A stretch of 8,304 nucleotides of DNA from an uncultured Flavobacteriales bacterium. GTDB taxonomy: Bacteria > Bacteroidota > Bacteroidia > Flavobacteriales > Vicingaceae. The stretch covers positions 1 to 8,304 of the forward strand of contig CAJXFJ010000055.1 of assembly GCA_913052515.1 (NCBI GenBank), written 5' to 3'. The translations under genes were made by a program, and so were the position numbers. Each line of letters starts with the position of its first letter. Positions within the stretch are counted from its first letter, which is position 1. This document shows, piece after piece, positions 1-6,737 of this stretch. A model generated the notes under the pieces. The model searched no databases and was not told the origin of the DNA. It was given only the letters and a program-made list of their open reading frames with translations.

Positions 1-1355
1 CTTTCTTACCTGGTTCACAAATTGATGTGAAGCCAATCAGAGACTACGATCAGTATGTTGATAAGACCATGGAATTTAAAGTGGTTAAGATCAACAAAGA
101 ATTTAAAAACGTAGTTGTTTCTCACAAAGCCTTGATTGAAGCTGAATTAGAAGTTCAGAAGAAAGAAATCATTTCTCAGTTAGAAAAAGGTCAAGTACTT
201 GAAGGTACGGTTAAGAATATTACTTCTTACGGTGTATTTATTGACTTAGGTGGTGTAGATGGTTTAGTACATATTACTGACCTTTCTTGGGGTAGAGTAA
301 ACCACCCTGAAGAAGTGGTTGAACTTGACCAAATTGTAAAAGTGGTAATCCTTGACTTTGATGATGACAAGAAGCGTATTGCTTTAGGTATGAAGCAGCT
401 TGAAGGTCATCCATGGGAGAAATTGGATGAAAATTTACAAGTAGGAGATAAAGTGAAAGGTAAAGTCGTTGTAGTTGCAGACTATGGTGCTTTTGTTGAA
501 ATTCAACCAGGTGTTGAAGGTCTAATTCACGTTTCAGAAATTTCTTGGTCTAACCAATTACAGCCTGCTCAAGCATTCTTTAAAGTGGGTGATGATGTTG
601 AAGCTGTAATTTTAACATTAGATAGAGAAGAAAGAAAAATGTCTCTTGGTGTTAAGCAATTAACTCCAGATCCATGGGAAGAAATTGCAGCAAGATATCC
701 AGTTGACTCTAAGCATAGCGGAAAAGTAACTAACATCTCAGACTTCGGTGTTTTCGTTGAGTTAGAAGAAGGTGTAGATGGTTTAGTTCATATTTCAGAT
801 TTATCTTGGTCTAAGAAAATTAACCATCCAAAAGAAGTTACCGCAGTAGGTGATGAAATGGAAGTGGTAATCTTAGAAATTGATAAAGACCAAAGAAGAC
901 TGAGCTTAGGTTACAAGCAATTGGAAGAAAATCCATGGGAAACTTTTGAAACTGTTTTTGAATTAGACAGTGTACATAAAGGAACCATTAGTGAAGTAAA
1001 TGCTAAAGGTGCTACAATCATTTTACCATACGGTGTTGAAGCTTTTGCTTCTAAACGTAATTTGGTAAAAGAAGACGGCACAACTGCTGATAAAGATGAA
1101 GAACTAGATTTCAAAATCATGGACTTCAACAAACATGCTCGTAAAATCACAGTTTCACATACTCAAATTCACAGAGATGTTGAAGAAGAAGAGCAAAAGC
1201 AGAATCGTAAGAAAGCAAATGCTCAGAAGAGAGCTACACAAAAAGCGCTTAGAAGCATGAGTGATAACCAAGAAAAAACTACTTTAGGTGACTTGGACGC
1301 TTTAGCTAGCTTAAAAGATGAATTGGAAGATGGCGAAAAGAAAGCCTCTAAATAA
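1..1355 (+). CDS. rpsA: 30S ribosomal protein S1, 3' part (5' end outside window)
   Basis: S1 binds mRNA on the 30S subunit and helps load leaders that lack strong Shine-Dalgarno pairing. The reading frame is open from base 3 to the TAA at 1353-1355, giving about 450 visible residues. The GTG at 27 lies inside the protein, because coding-like residues (FLPGSQID) precede it, so the real start is upstream of the window. Four S1/OB-fold repeats are visible, at about residues 63-129, 148-218, 236-304 and 323-387 counted from base 3. The first three carry the family signature GxVxxIxxYGxFVxL-GVxGLVHxSxxSW and a closing LGxKQLxxxPW. The last repeat is degenerate (AKGATIILPYGVEAFA), as is usual for the C-terminal S1 repeat. 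The tail is charged (EEEEQKQNRKK) and probably disordered. The front of the visible piece is the end of an earlier repeat. A strong terminator follows, so rpsA ends its transcript here. Confidence 0.96.
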   Translation, partial: FLPGSQIDVKPIRDYDQYVDKTMEFKVVKINKEFKNVVVSHKALIEAELEVQKKEIISQLEKGQVLEGTVKNITSYGVFIDLGGVDGLVHITDLSWGRVNHPEEVVELDQIVKVVILDFDDDKKRIALGMKQLEGHPWEKLDENLQVGDKVKGKVVVVADYGAFVEIQPGVEGLIHVSEISWSNQLQPAQAFFKVGDDVEAVILTLDREERKMSLGVKQLTPDPWEEIAARYPVDSKHSGKVTNISDFGVFVELEEGVDGLVHISDLSWSKKINHPKEVTAVGDEMEVVILEIDKDQRRLSLGYKQLEENPWETFETVFELDSVHKGTISEVNAKGATIILPYGVEAFASKRNLVKEDGTTADKDEELDFKIMDFNKHARKITVSHTQIHRDVEEEEQKQNRKKANAQKRATQKALRSMSDNQEKTTLGDLDALASLKDELEDGEKKASK

Positions 1356-1371
1356 TTGATTTATCATTGAG

Positions 1372-1402
1372 AAAAGCCTCGCATTTGCGAGGCTTTTTTT
1401 TT
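1372..1402 (+). terminator. Rho-independent terminator of rpsA
   Basis: A perfect 11-bp inverted repeat (AAAAGCCTCGC / GCGAGGCTTTT, 1372-1382 and 1387-1397) has a 4-nt ATTT loop and runs into a stretch of nine T (1394-1402). It starts 16 nt after the rpsA stop codon. The GC-rich core of the stem and the U-tract are textbook for an intrinsic terminator on the + strand. The A-run on the left arm gives a shorter U-tract on the opposite strand, but no gene there needs it. Confidence 0.95.
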
Positions 1403-1429
1403 GCTGTAGTTTTACTTTTACAAATTAAA

Positions 1430-2635
1430 ATGAATAAGAAGGTTGTCATTATTGGAGGAGGTGCCGCAGGTTATTTTGCGGCTATCAATATCGCAGAGAA
1501 ACTCGATAAGAAGGATGTGTTAATTCTTGAAAAAACAAATCAAGTACTTGCTAAGGTTAAAGTAAGTGGGGGAGGAAGATGTAATGTAACTCATGCTTGT
1601 TTTGACCCTAAAGAGTTGACTGAGAATTATCCAAGAGGCAAAAAAGAACTATTAGGCCCATTTCATCAATTTTATACAGCTGATATCATTTCTTGGTTTG
1701 AAGAACGTGGTGTAGGATTAAAGGTGGAAGAGGATGGAAGAATGTTTCCTGAATCAAATACTTCACAAACCATTATTGATTGTTTTCTTTCTGAAGCAGA
1801 ACGAAACGGGGTAGAACTGTGGAACAAAGCTGAGGTAATAGAAATTGAAAAAAAAGATTTGTTTCGGATTAAGCTAAGTGATGGGAGAGAAGTAACGGCA
1901 GAAAAATTGATAATAGCTTGCGGAGGAAGTGGCAAAGAAGCCCATTATGGGTTTATTAATCAAATGGGACATAGCATTGTTAAGCCAATTCCATCTTTGT
2001 TTACTTTCAATATGAAGGGACATGAGAGTAATCAGCTTATGGGTATATCTCAACATGCAACAGTTCGATTAAAGAATTCAAACTTTGAAGAGTATGGCCC
2101 AGTCTTATTTACGCATTGGGGTATGAGTGGACCCGCTATTTTAAAATTATCATCCAAGGCCGCAAAATATCTTCATGATTTACAGTATCAATTTGATTTT
2201 GAGATAGAGTGGATGTCAAATGCAGAAGAGTGGCTTCATGAACAAAGAAAGAATTCTGGAAATAAACTTATCTATGCTACGAAAATTGAAGCGTTTACCA
2301 AGCGATTTTGGATTTATCTTTTAAAACGAGCTCATATACCTGAAAATTTAAATTGGGCTGACTTGAATAAAATTCAACTTGAAAAACTCCAAGAGGTATT
2401 GTCAGAAGATAGCTATCGAGCAAATGGGAAGACTACTTTTAAAGAGGAGTTTGTGACTTGTGGGGGAGTAAACTTAAAAGAAGTTGATATGCGAACTATG
2501 GAAAGTAAGCTTGTTAAAGACCTTTATTTTTGTGGTGAAGTGTTAAATATTGATGCATTGACTGGTGGCTTCAATTTTCAAGCGGCTTGGACCACGGCTT
2601 GGTTAATTTCCACAACTTTAGACAAAATAATTTAG
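1430..2635 (+). CDS. HI0933/BaiN-family NAD(P)/FAD-dependent oxidoreductase
   Basis: A 401-residue soluble flavoprotein of the HI0933/YhiN/BaiN family. The N-terminus is a Rossmann dinucleotide-binding fold with GGGAAG at residues 9-14 and Glu34 at the end of the second strand, which would hold the FAD ribose. Family marks follow: SGGGRCNVT (46-54), an IIACGGSG segment (161-168), THWGMSGPAIL (228-238), FVTCGGV (341-347) and the C-terminal FAD-contacting block DALTGGFNFQAAW (375-387). Length is normal for the family. The substrate is not known for most members; bile-acid reduction has been assigned to a clostridial homologue and should not be transferred here. The ATG at 1430 is chosen because the frame can be extended to a TTG at 1367 only by translating through the rpsA terminator. 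Only 27 nt separate the terminator's T-run from the ATG, so its promoter must be very close or expression relies on read-through. Confidence 0.92.
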   Translation: MNKKVVIIGGGAAGYFAAINIAEKLDKKDVLILEKTNQVLAKVKVSGGGRCNVTHACFDPKELTENYPRGKKELLGPFHQFYTADIISWFEERGVGLKVEEDGRMFPESNTSQTIIDCFLSEAERNGVELWNKAEVIEIEKKDLFRIKLSDGREVTAEKLIIACGGSGKEAHYGFINQMGHSIVKPIPSLFTFNMKGHESNQLMGISQHATVRLKNSNFEEYGPVLFTHWGMSGPAILKLSSKAAKYLHDLQYQFDFEIEWMSNAEEWLHEQRKNSGNKLIYATKIEAFTKRFWIYLLKRAHIPENLNWADLNKIQLEKLQEVLSEDSYRANGKTTFKEEFVTCGGVNLKEVDMRTMESKLVKDLYFCGEVLNIDALTGGFNFQAAWTTAWLISTTLDKII

Positions 2636-2667
2636 AGTCTGTTTAAATTAACTTTATATTAAACTTT

Positions 2668-2680
2668 TTGCTACTTTGCA
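2668..2680 (+). promoter_or_regulatory. Putative Bacteroidota sigma-A type -7 element for the five-gene operon
   Basis: TTGCTACTTTGCA lies 26-38 nt before the ATG at 2706, in the 70-nt gap after the flavoprotein gene. TACTTTG (2672-2678) is close to the Bacteroidota -7 consensus TAnnTTTG, one base short in the spacer, and is followed by CA as often seen at such sites. No convincing -33 TTG element is visible at the usual distance upstream. The position, at the head of five closely packed genes, is the main support. Confidence 0.4.
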
Positions 2681-2705
2681 CGTATTAAGGGCTTAGAATC
2701 ATCAA

Positions 2706-3368
2706 ATGAAGAAAAAGAATAGTGCCGGGAAATATTTTTTTATACTCCTAAGTATTGCCTTACTTATTTGGGTTGTTTTCGAGTATTTAGATTATACAAG
2801 GTTTGATGCTCCAGTGGACTATAATTATAATGTAAATGAGGAAATTGATTATAATTACCACGATCAGTCTGTAGTAAAAGAATATTTAAAGAATGTTTAT
2901 GAAATTGGATTATTTGCAAATGAGCAGTGGTATAATTTTGAGATAGATGTAAGGTTTGTAGATCATGAAAACCTTCAAAGTAAATTAGCTTCAGAAATTT
3001 ATCGTCAAATGATGACACAAACGAAATACATGGAAGAGAAGTTACTTCAAAGTAAGCAGTGGAAAGAGCAAGGGTTGGATAATGAAGCGATAAAATATCT
3101 TGAAGAATCAGGTACTTCAGTAGAAATTTATCGGTTTAGGCAGCAATTTAAACGAGCAACTATAGCATTAAATGATAGTGGACAAGAGGTGAAACATTTA
3201 CAAAATCTTTTGTATTTGAATGGTTATGAAATTGCTAGAGATGGATTGTTTAAAGAAGAAACTAAAAAGGCCATTGTTGATTATCAATTAAAAAATAATT
3301 TGATTCCAACTGGGGTTGCAAATCAAGAGACTTTATATAAGCTATACCAACAAGAAAAAAAGAAATAA
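2706..3368 (+). CDS. Membrane-anchored protein with C-terminal peptidoglycan-binding domain
   Basis: A 220-residue protein. The N-terminus is basic (MKKKNSAGK) and followed by one hydrophobic helix at about residues 10-28. There is no lipobox cysteine, so it is likely an uncleaved anchor with the rest outside the inner membrane. Residues 37-51 contain two copies of a DYNY motif (VDYNYN, IDYNYH). Residues 55-155 are mostly helical and charged and match nothing I recognise. Residues 157-213 fit the peptidoglycan_binding_1 pattern: GQEVKHLQNLLYLNGY, then DGLFKEETKKAIVDYQ and a closing TGVANQETLYKL. No catalytic domain is present, so this is a wall-binding adaptor and not an enzyme. It is first in the operon and ends 2 nt before the next start, which ties an envelope component to the cytoplasmic GTPase genes downstream. 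The peptidoglycan domain is a firm call; the role is inference. Confidence 0.82.
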   Translation: MKKKNSAGKYFFILLSIALLIWVVFEYLDYTRFDAPVDYNYNVNEEIDYNYHDQSVVKEYLKNVYEIGLFANEQWYNFEIDVRFVDHENLQSKLASEIYRQMMTQTKYMEEKLLQSKQWKEQGLDNEAIKYLEESGTSVEIYRFRQQFKRATIALNDSGQEVKHLQNLLYLNGYEIARDGLFKEETKKAIVDYQLKNNLIPTGVANQETLYKLYQQEKKK

Positions 3369-3370
3369 TT

Positions 3371-3718
3371 ATGTCAACTTCCACCGAAACAAAAACAGAC
3401 GTAAATCATCAAAACCAAGAAAAGATGGATGCGATAAAGCAGCTCATTTTTGGTGATAATATGGTTGAATACGATCAGCGATTTAAAGAAGTATTTGATC
3501 GAATAGAAAAAACTCAAGCAGAATTAGAAGATAAGCTCAACTCATTAGATGGGCAAGTTAAAAGCACAATTGAGCAGCTCAATAAGGAGTTTCAGTTGAA
3601 AAGCGAAAACTTAGAAAATCAATTTCTTAAGGCAATAGAGAAGTTAGAAGATAAGAAAACGGATAGAAAAAACTTAGGAAAGATGTTGCAAAATATCGGC
3701 GAAAAGTTACAAGCCTAA
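3371..3718 (+). CDS. Small coiled-coil protein with LIFGDNMVEYDQRF motif
   Basis: A 115-residue, highly charged cytoplasmic protein with no signal peptide or membrane helix. After a polar, probably disordered N-terminus (residues 1-18) comes a short conserved-looking block, LIFGDNMVEYDQRF (25-38). A long helix with heptad-like hydrophobic spacing follows (about 38-95), then a basic C-terminal end. From memory, similar LIFG/LLFG-x-M-x-EYxxRF starts occur in small coiled-coil proteins encoded near OmpA-type or GTPase genes in other bacteria, but I cannot verify this here. It starts 2 nt after the peptidoglycan-binding gene and is clearly co-transcribed. A structural or tethering role between operon partners is plausible; no function can be assigned from sequence. 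Confidence 0.75.
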   Translation: MSTSTETKTDVNHQNQEKMDAIKQLIFGDNMVEYDQRFKEVFDRIEKTQAELEDKLNSLDGQVKSTIEQLNKEFQLKSENLENQFLKAIEKLEDKKTDRKNLGKMLQNIGEKLQA

Positions 3719-3723
3719 TATCA

Positions 3724-3750
3724 ATAATGTTGATTCTGTTAACATTATGA
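3724..3750 (+). promoter_or_regulatory. Hairpin and 7-codon mini-ORF over the start of the next gene
   Basis: In the 28-nt gap before the ATG at 3747, an 8-bp perfect inverted repeat (ATAATGTT 3724-3731, AACATTAT 3741-3748) can extend inward by G-U, A-U and U-G pairs to a 3-nt loop. It would place the A and U of the AUG inside the stem. The same stretch holds a mini-ORF starting at ATG 3727, encoding MLILLTL. Its TGA (3748-3750) overlaps the downstream ATG in an ATGA arrangement. Together this could couple or gate translation of the 3747 gene. The stem is AT-rich and short, so chance is a real alternative. Confidence 0.3.
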
Positions 3751-4574
3751 ATGATCAAGAAAGGCTAGATCAATTAAAAGAGATTCTTTTATCTGAAGAT
3801 AGAAAAATTCAGGAAAAAATTGATTCAAATATTAAAGAACTGAATCAATTGTTTTCTGAAAGGGAAAGGTTGGAGGAAAAGGTAGGTCCATTGATTGATG
3901 ACCATATCAAGTCTTTTGAAAAAGATATTCCTAGAAAATTAGGTCCTTCGATAACAGCGGCACTGCAGAAACAAATCAATGATTCTCAAAATGAAGTAGT
4001 TGATTTATTGTATCCGATAATAGGAAAGTTAATTTCAAAGTTTATACGAATTGAAATTCAGCATTTAGCTGAAAAGATTGATGATCAGCTGAGTAATGCA
4101 TTTTCAATTGATGGTTGGATAAAAAGAATTAAAGCATGGTTTGGTGGAGTTTCTGAAACGGAAGTAATTCTCAGAGATGTAGCACCTCCCAAATTGGAAG
4201 AGATATTCTTAATCGAATCTGGTTCAGGAATTTTAATAAATAGCTATTCCAATAATCAAACAATAGATAGAGATATGATAGCAGGTATGATGACTGCTAT
4301 TAAATCATTTGTAGAAGATGCTTTTAAGGGGGGGCAACAAGATTTAGAAGTGATTCAATATGAATCTTATAAAATTCAACTGTATAGTTTTAAATCTTAT
4401 TATCTTGCCATTGTGATTTCTGGAGTAATTAATGCAGAGTTTTTGTTTAATTTACAAAATACAGTTTTAGAGTTTGCAGATAGTTACAAAAGCTATTCAA
4501 AAACTAAAAAGAAACAAGAGGGCGTAATATCGGAAGATTTAACACCTCTTTTAAAAGAATTCTTTAGTGAGTAA
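3747..4574 (+). CDS. Helical protein with C-terminal Roadblock/Longin-like domain, putative GTPase partner
   Basis: A 275-residue protein without signal peptide or clear membrane helix. Residues 1-60 are charged helix or coiled coil. Residues 61-135 are helical with amphipathic stretches (VVDLLYPIIGKLISKFI, 84-100; then an IKAWFGG turn). Residues about 149-250 read as strand (EEIFLIES), strand (GILINSYSN), helix (RDMIAGMMTAIKSFVEDAF), three strands (LEVIQYES; YKIQLYSF; YYLAIVISGV) and a final helix (NAEFLFNLQNTVLEFAD). That beta-beta-alpha-beta-beta-beta-alpha order is the core topology of Roadblock/LC7 and Longin domains, which serve as docking or GAP platforms for small GTPases such as MglB for MglA. 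From memory, some OmpA-family proteins carry a similar region before their OmpA domain; here that domain is absent. The stop codon overlaps the GTPase start by 8 nt, supporting translational coupling. The fold call is my inference from the pattern. Confidence 0.7.
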   Translation: MNDQERLDQLKEILLSEDRKIQEKIDSNIKELNQLFSERERLEEKVGPLIDDHIKSFEKDIPRKLGPSITAALQKQINDSQNEVVDLLYPIIGKLISKFIRIEIQHLAEKIDDQLSNAFSIDGWIKRIKAWFGGVSETEVILRDVAPPKLEEIFLIESGSGILINSYSNNQTIDRDMIAGMMTAIKSFVEDAFKGGQQDLEVIQYESYKIQLYSFKSYYLAIVISGVINAEFLFNLQNTVLEFADSYKSYSKTKKKQEGVISEDLTPLLKEFFSE

Positions 4575-5055
4575 TCAGACTAAGAAAATATTGTTACTAG
4601 GGCATTTTCATGTTGGTAAAACTTCCTTAATTAAGCGATTTGTTCAGAATTCATTTTCTGAAGAATACATCACCAGTATTGGAGTAACTATTGAAAAAAA
4701 GACCATTGAAATAAAAGGGCAGAATTTGACTTTTATTATTTGGGATGTGGCCGGAGAAGTAAGCATTGATCGAACACCGCAGAACTATTTGTTAGGGTGC
4801 GAAGGGATTATCTATGTTTTTGATTTAAGCCGACCTTCTACTTGGGAAAATTTACAAGAACAATATGACAAGATTCAGTCAAAATTTCCTTTTGAGCCAA
4901 TTAAAATAGTAGGCAATAAATCAGATTTATTAAGAAAGAAAGAAATAGAGGAAATAATTTCCAAATTGACATTAGATGTCGACTTTTTATGTAGTGCAAA
5001 GACTGGCCAAAACGTGGAAGAGTTATTTCAAGATTTAGGCTTATCTATGCTTTAA
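4567..5055 (+). CDS. Ras/Rab-like small GTPase
   Basis: A 162-residue single-domain GTPase. The P-loop is GHFHVGKTS (residues 12-20). Switch I contains EEYITSIGV, with Ser37 where Rab and Ras proteins have the invariant Thr. The G3 motif is WDVAGE (59-64), with Glu64 where eukaryotic Ras/Rab have the catalytic Gln. G4 is NKSD (117-120) and G5 is CSAKTG (142-147), so guanine specificity is intact. There is no C-terminal prenylation cysteine, as usual for bacterial members. It falls with the prokaryotic Ras-superfamily GTPases outside the classic translation-factor group, possibly the group called Rup; it is not an obvious MglA. The start is GTG at 4567, inside the end of the preceding gene (8-nt overlap). 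This choice puts the P-loop at the normal distance from the N-terminus, and no ATG lies in frame before the P-loop. It ends 10 nt before the phosphatase gene. It probably switches a partner encoded in the same operon. Confidence 0.93.
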   Translation: MSNQTKKILLLGHFHVGKTSLIKRFVQNSFSEEYITSIGVTIEKKTIEIKGQNLTFIIWDVAGEVSIDRTPQNYLLGCEGIIYVFDLSRPSTWENLQEQYDKIQSKFPFEPIKIVGNKSDLLRKKEIEEIISKLTLDVDFLCSAKTGQNVEELFQDLGLSML

Positions 5056-5065
5056 CAATTGAACT

Positions 5066-6325
5066 TTGGATTTATCAGATTTTAAATTAAAATTTTTAGA
5101 GAAGGGATATCAATTTATTCTATTAGATAAATCAGGTACTATTCTTGAATCGTGCAATAGTTTAGTGGAAATAAAAGATTGGTATGGAGATTTAATTTAT
5201 GAAATCATACCATTTTTTGAAACGCTTAGAAGTGATCTAGAATCACTTCAGAAAGGGGAGAGAAAGCTTTATCCTTGTTTTCAATTCCCTTTTAAAGAAA
5301 GAGTAAGCGTGTATGATATTAGTATTGAAAAATCCGATATTCAGAATAAAGAGTTGTTTTTATGTGTACTAGAAGATAGTAAAGAGAATTATGAATATTG
5401 GAAACAAATTCAACAAGAAAGAAATCAGGCCCAAGTAGATGTTGAGGTTATTTCAAATCAGGCGAAGCAAATTAGTGAGATAAATAAAGAAATAAAAGAG
5501 AGTATTAGTTACGCCAAAAAAATTCAAAGTAGTATTCTGCCCAGTCAAATAGATATAGAAGCTATACTAGACAAATATTTTCTTTTATATAAACCTAAGG
5601 ATATTGTAAGTGGCGACTTTTATTGGGTGGATCAAGTAGGTGACAATAAATATTTTTGCGTTGCTGATGCAACAGGGCATGGAGTCCCGGGTGCATTTAT
5701 GAGTTTAATAGGGATCTTTTTATTTAATGCGGCAATTGATAGAAAAGATATTACAATACCTGCAGAAATCTTTAATTACACTAGGCAAGGGGTTATCAAT
5801 GCATTAAATCAAGATTCTGAGAATAGTAGTTTGCTCGATGGTCTAGATGCTACAATGTGTTTACTTACCAAAAGTTTAGAACTTACTTATGCAGGTGCTT
5901 ATAGCAATATAATTCTAGTAAGTTCAAATCATCAATCAATTGATTTACATAAACTAAATGAGGCCGGAGAGCTTGCTAAAGAAGAGGTAAAACCTGATTT
6001 TCAAAATGAAGAAAAATCACTTTACTTGCTAAAAGGAGACCGATTTCCTTTGGCATTGCAACATAGTAATTTAAAGAGCTTTACTTCCTATAAAGTACAG
6101 TTGAGAAAAGGCGATCGTTTGTTTTTATTTACAGATGGGTTTAGAGATCAATTTGGAGGTAAATTTGAAAAGAAAATCGGATTTAAACTATTTAAACAAT
6201 TGTTATTAGAGACTTCTGCTTTAGATTTAAAAAGCCAAAAATTAAATTTAAATATTGCTTTTGAAAGCTGGAGAGGAAGAAACATGCAAATTGATGATGT
6301 TTGTGTCCTTGGAGTAGAAGTTTGA
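5066..6325 (+). CDS. PAS - coiled coil - SpoIIE/PP2C-type serine phosphatase
   Basis: A 419-residue cytoplasmic protein. Residues 1-115 look like a PAS sensor (ILLDKSGTILESCNSL opening, strands ending in LFLCVLED). Residues 115-150 form a coiled-coil linker. A SpoIIE/RsbU-type catalytic domain follows (about 160-419). The metal-binding acidic residues are present: Asp184 in VSGDFYW, Asp201 in ADATGHG, Asp357 in FTDG and Asp410-Asp411 in IDDV; GLDATM (259-264) is also conserved. The enzyme should dephosphorylate Ser/Thr phosphoproteins, classically STAS-type regulators in partner switching, but no STAS or anti-sigma gene is in the window. Residues about 288-318 form a polar insertion between two core strands that typical members lack. 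The start is TTG at 5066: an in-frame TGA at 5060 rules out anything upstream, and the PAS begins directly after. It is last in the operon and its stop faces the response-regulator gene on the other strand 7 bp away. Confidence 0.92.
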   Translation: MDLSDFKLKFLEKGYQFILLDKSGTILESCNSLVEIKDWYGDLIYEIIPFFETLRSDLESLQKGERKLYPCFQFPFKERVSVYDISIEKSDIQNKELFLCVLEDSKENYEYWKQIQQERNQAQVDVEVISNQAKQISEINKEIKESISYAKKIQSSILPSQIDIEAILDKYFLLYKPKDIVSGDFYWVDQVGDNKYFCVADATGHGVPGAFMSLIGIFLFNAAIDRKDITIPAEIFNYTRQGVINALNQDSENSSLLDGLDATMCLLTKSLELTYAGAYSNIILVSSNHQSIDLHKLNEAGELAKEEVKPDFQNEEKSLYLLKGDRFPLALQHSNLKSFTSYKVQLRKGDRLFLFTDGFRDQFGGKFEKKIGFKLFKQLLLETSALDLKSQKLNLNIAFESWRGRNMQIDDVCVLGVEV

Positions 6326-6332
6326 TAAATTC

Positions 6333-6737
6333 TTAACTAACACTTGCTACCAAAATAGACTGTAATTCTACATCCGAAATAGGCTTTCTATAGTAGCCTT
6401 TTATGGGCTCGTAAGATAAAGCTTTTATTTCGTCATTGCTATTCAAAGAGGTGGTCAGCATTATGATATTACAATTCATCTTAAATGCGATAGGAAATTT
6501 TTCAAATTCATCTAAAAACTCAAAACCATCCATAATGGGCATTTTAATGTCTAAAAGGATAACATTCGGAAATGCTTTATTTTCTTCAACCGACTTTTTT
6601 AATTCTTTAATAGCATCTAAACCATTATTGTGGATTAAAATCTCCTCACATAATTTTAATTTTTCTATATAGTAGCGATTTAATTCATTAATGGCATCGC
6701 TATCGTCAACAAGCATTATTCGATTTACTAGTCTCAT
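6333..6737 (-). CDS. Stand-alone response regulator receiver (CheY/Rcp-like), distal
   Basis: A 134-residue protein consisting of one receiver domain. Acidic pocket Asp11-Asp12 (MLVDDSD), phospho-acceptor Asp63 (LLDIKMPIMDG), switch Thr95 (MLTTS) and Lys118 (RKP) are all present, so it should be phosphorylated and active as a receiver. No output domain exists, so it works by protein contact or as a phosphorelay intermediate. The loop between helix 2 and strand 3 is long, as in Rcp1-type regulators found next to PAS kinases. Its ATG overlaps the TGA of the preceding regulator by 4 nt (ATGA), giving translational coupling. It is the last gene of its operon; no terminator is visible after its TAA, only the converging phosphatase gene. 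Confidence 0.94.
   Translation of the reverse strand: MRLVNRIMLVDDSDAINELNRYYIEKLKLCEEILIHNNGLDAIKELKKSVEENKAFPNVILLDIKMPIMDGFEFLDEFEKFPIAFKMNCNIIMLTTSLNSNDEIKALSYEPIKGYYRKPISDVELQSILVASVS

Noticed and set aside
27..29. GTG as the start of the S1 gene
   Set aside because: The frame stays open upstream to the window edge with S1-like residues, so the gene is simply cut by the window.
201..960. Repeated DNA blocks (GGTGTAGATGGTTTAGT and similar) in rpsA
   Set aside because: They are the coding copies of the tandem S1 domains, not a mobile or regulatory repeat.
1367..1429. N-terminal extension of the flavoprotein from a TTG start, giving a hydrophobic leader (FFFAVVLLL)
   Set aside because: The extension is a translation of the rpsA terminator stem and T-run. 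The family starts with the Rossmann strand, which fits the ATG at 1430.
2641..2669. Weak inverted repeat GTTTAA/TTAAAC followed by five T, as a terminator of the flavoprotein gene
   Set aside because: A 6-bp all-AT-rich stem with a 12-nt loop is too weak. Such repeats are expected by chance in this AT-rich gap.
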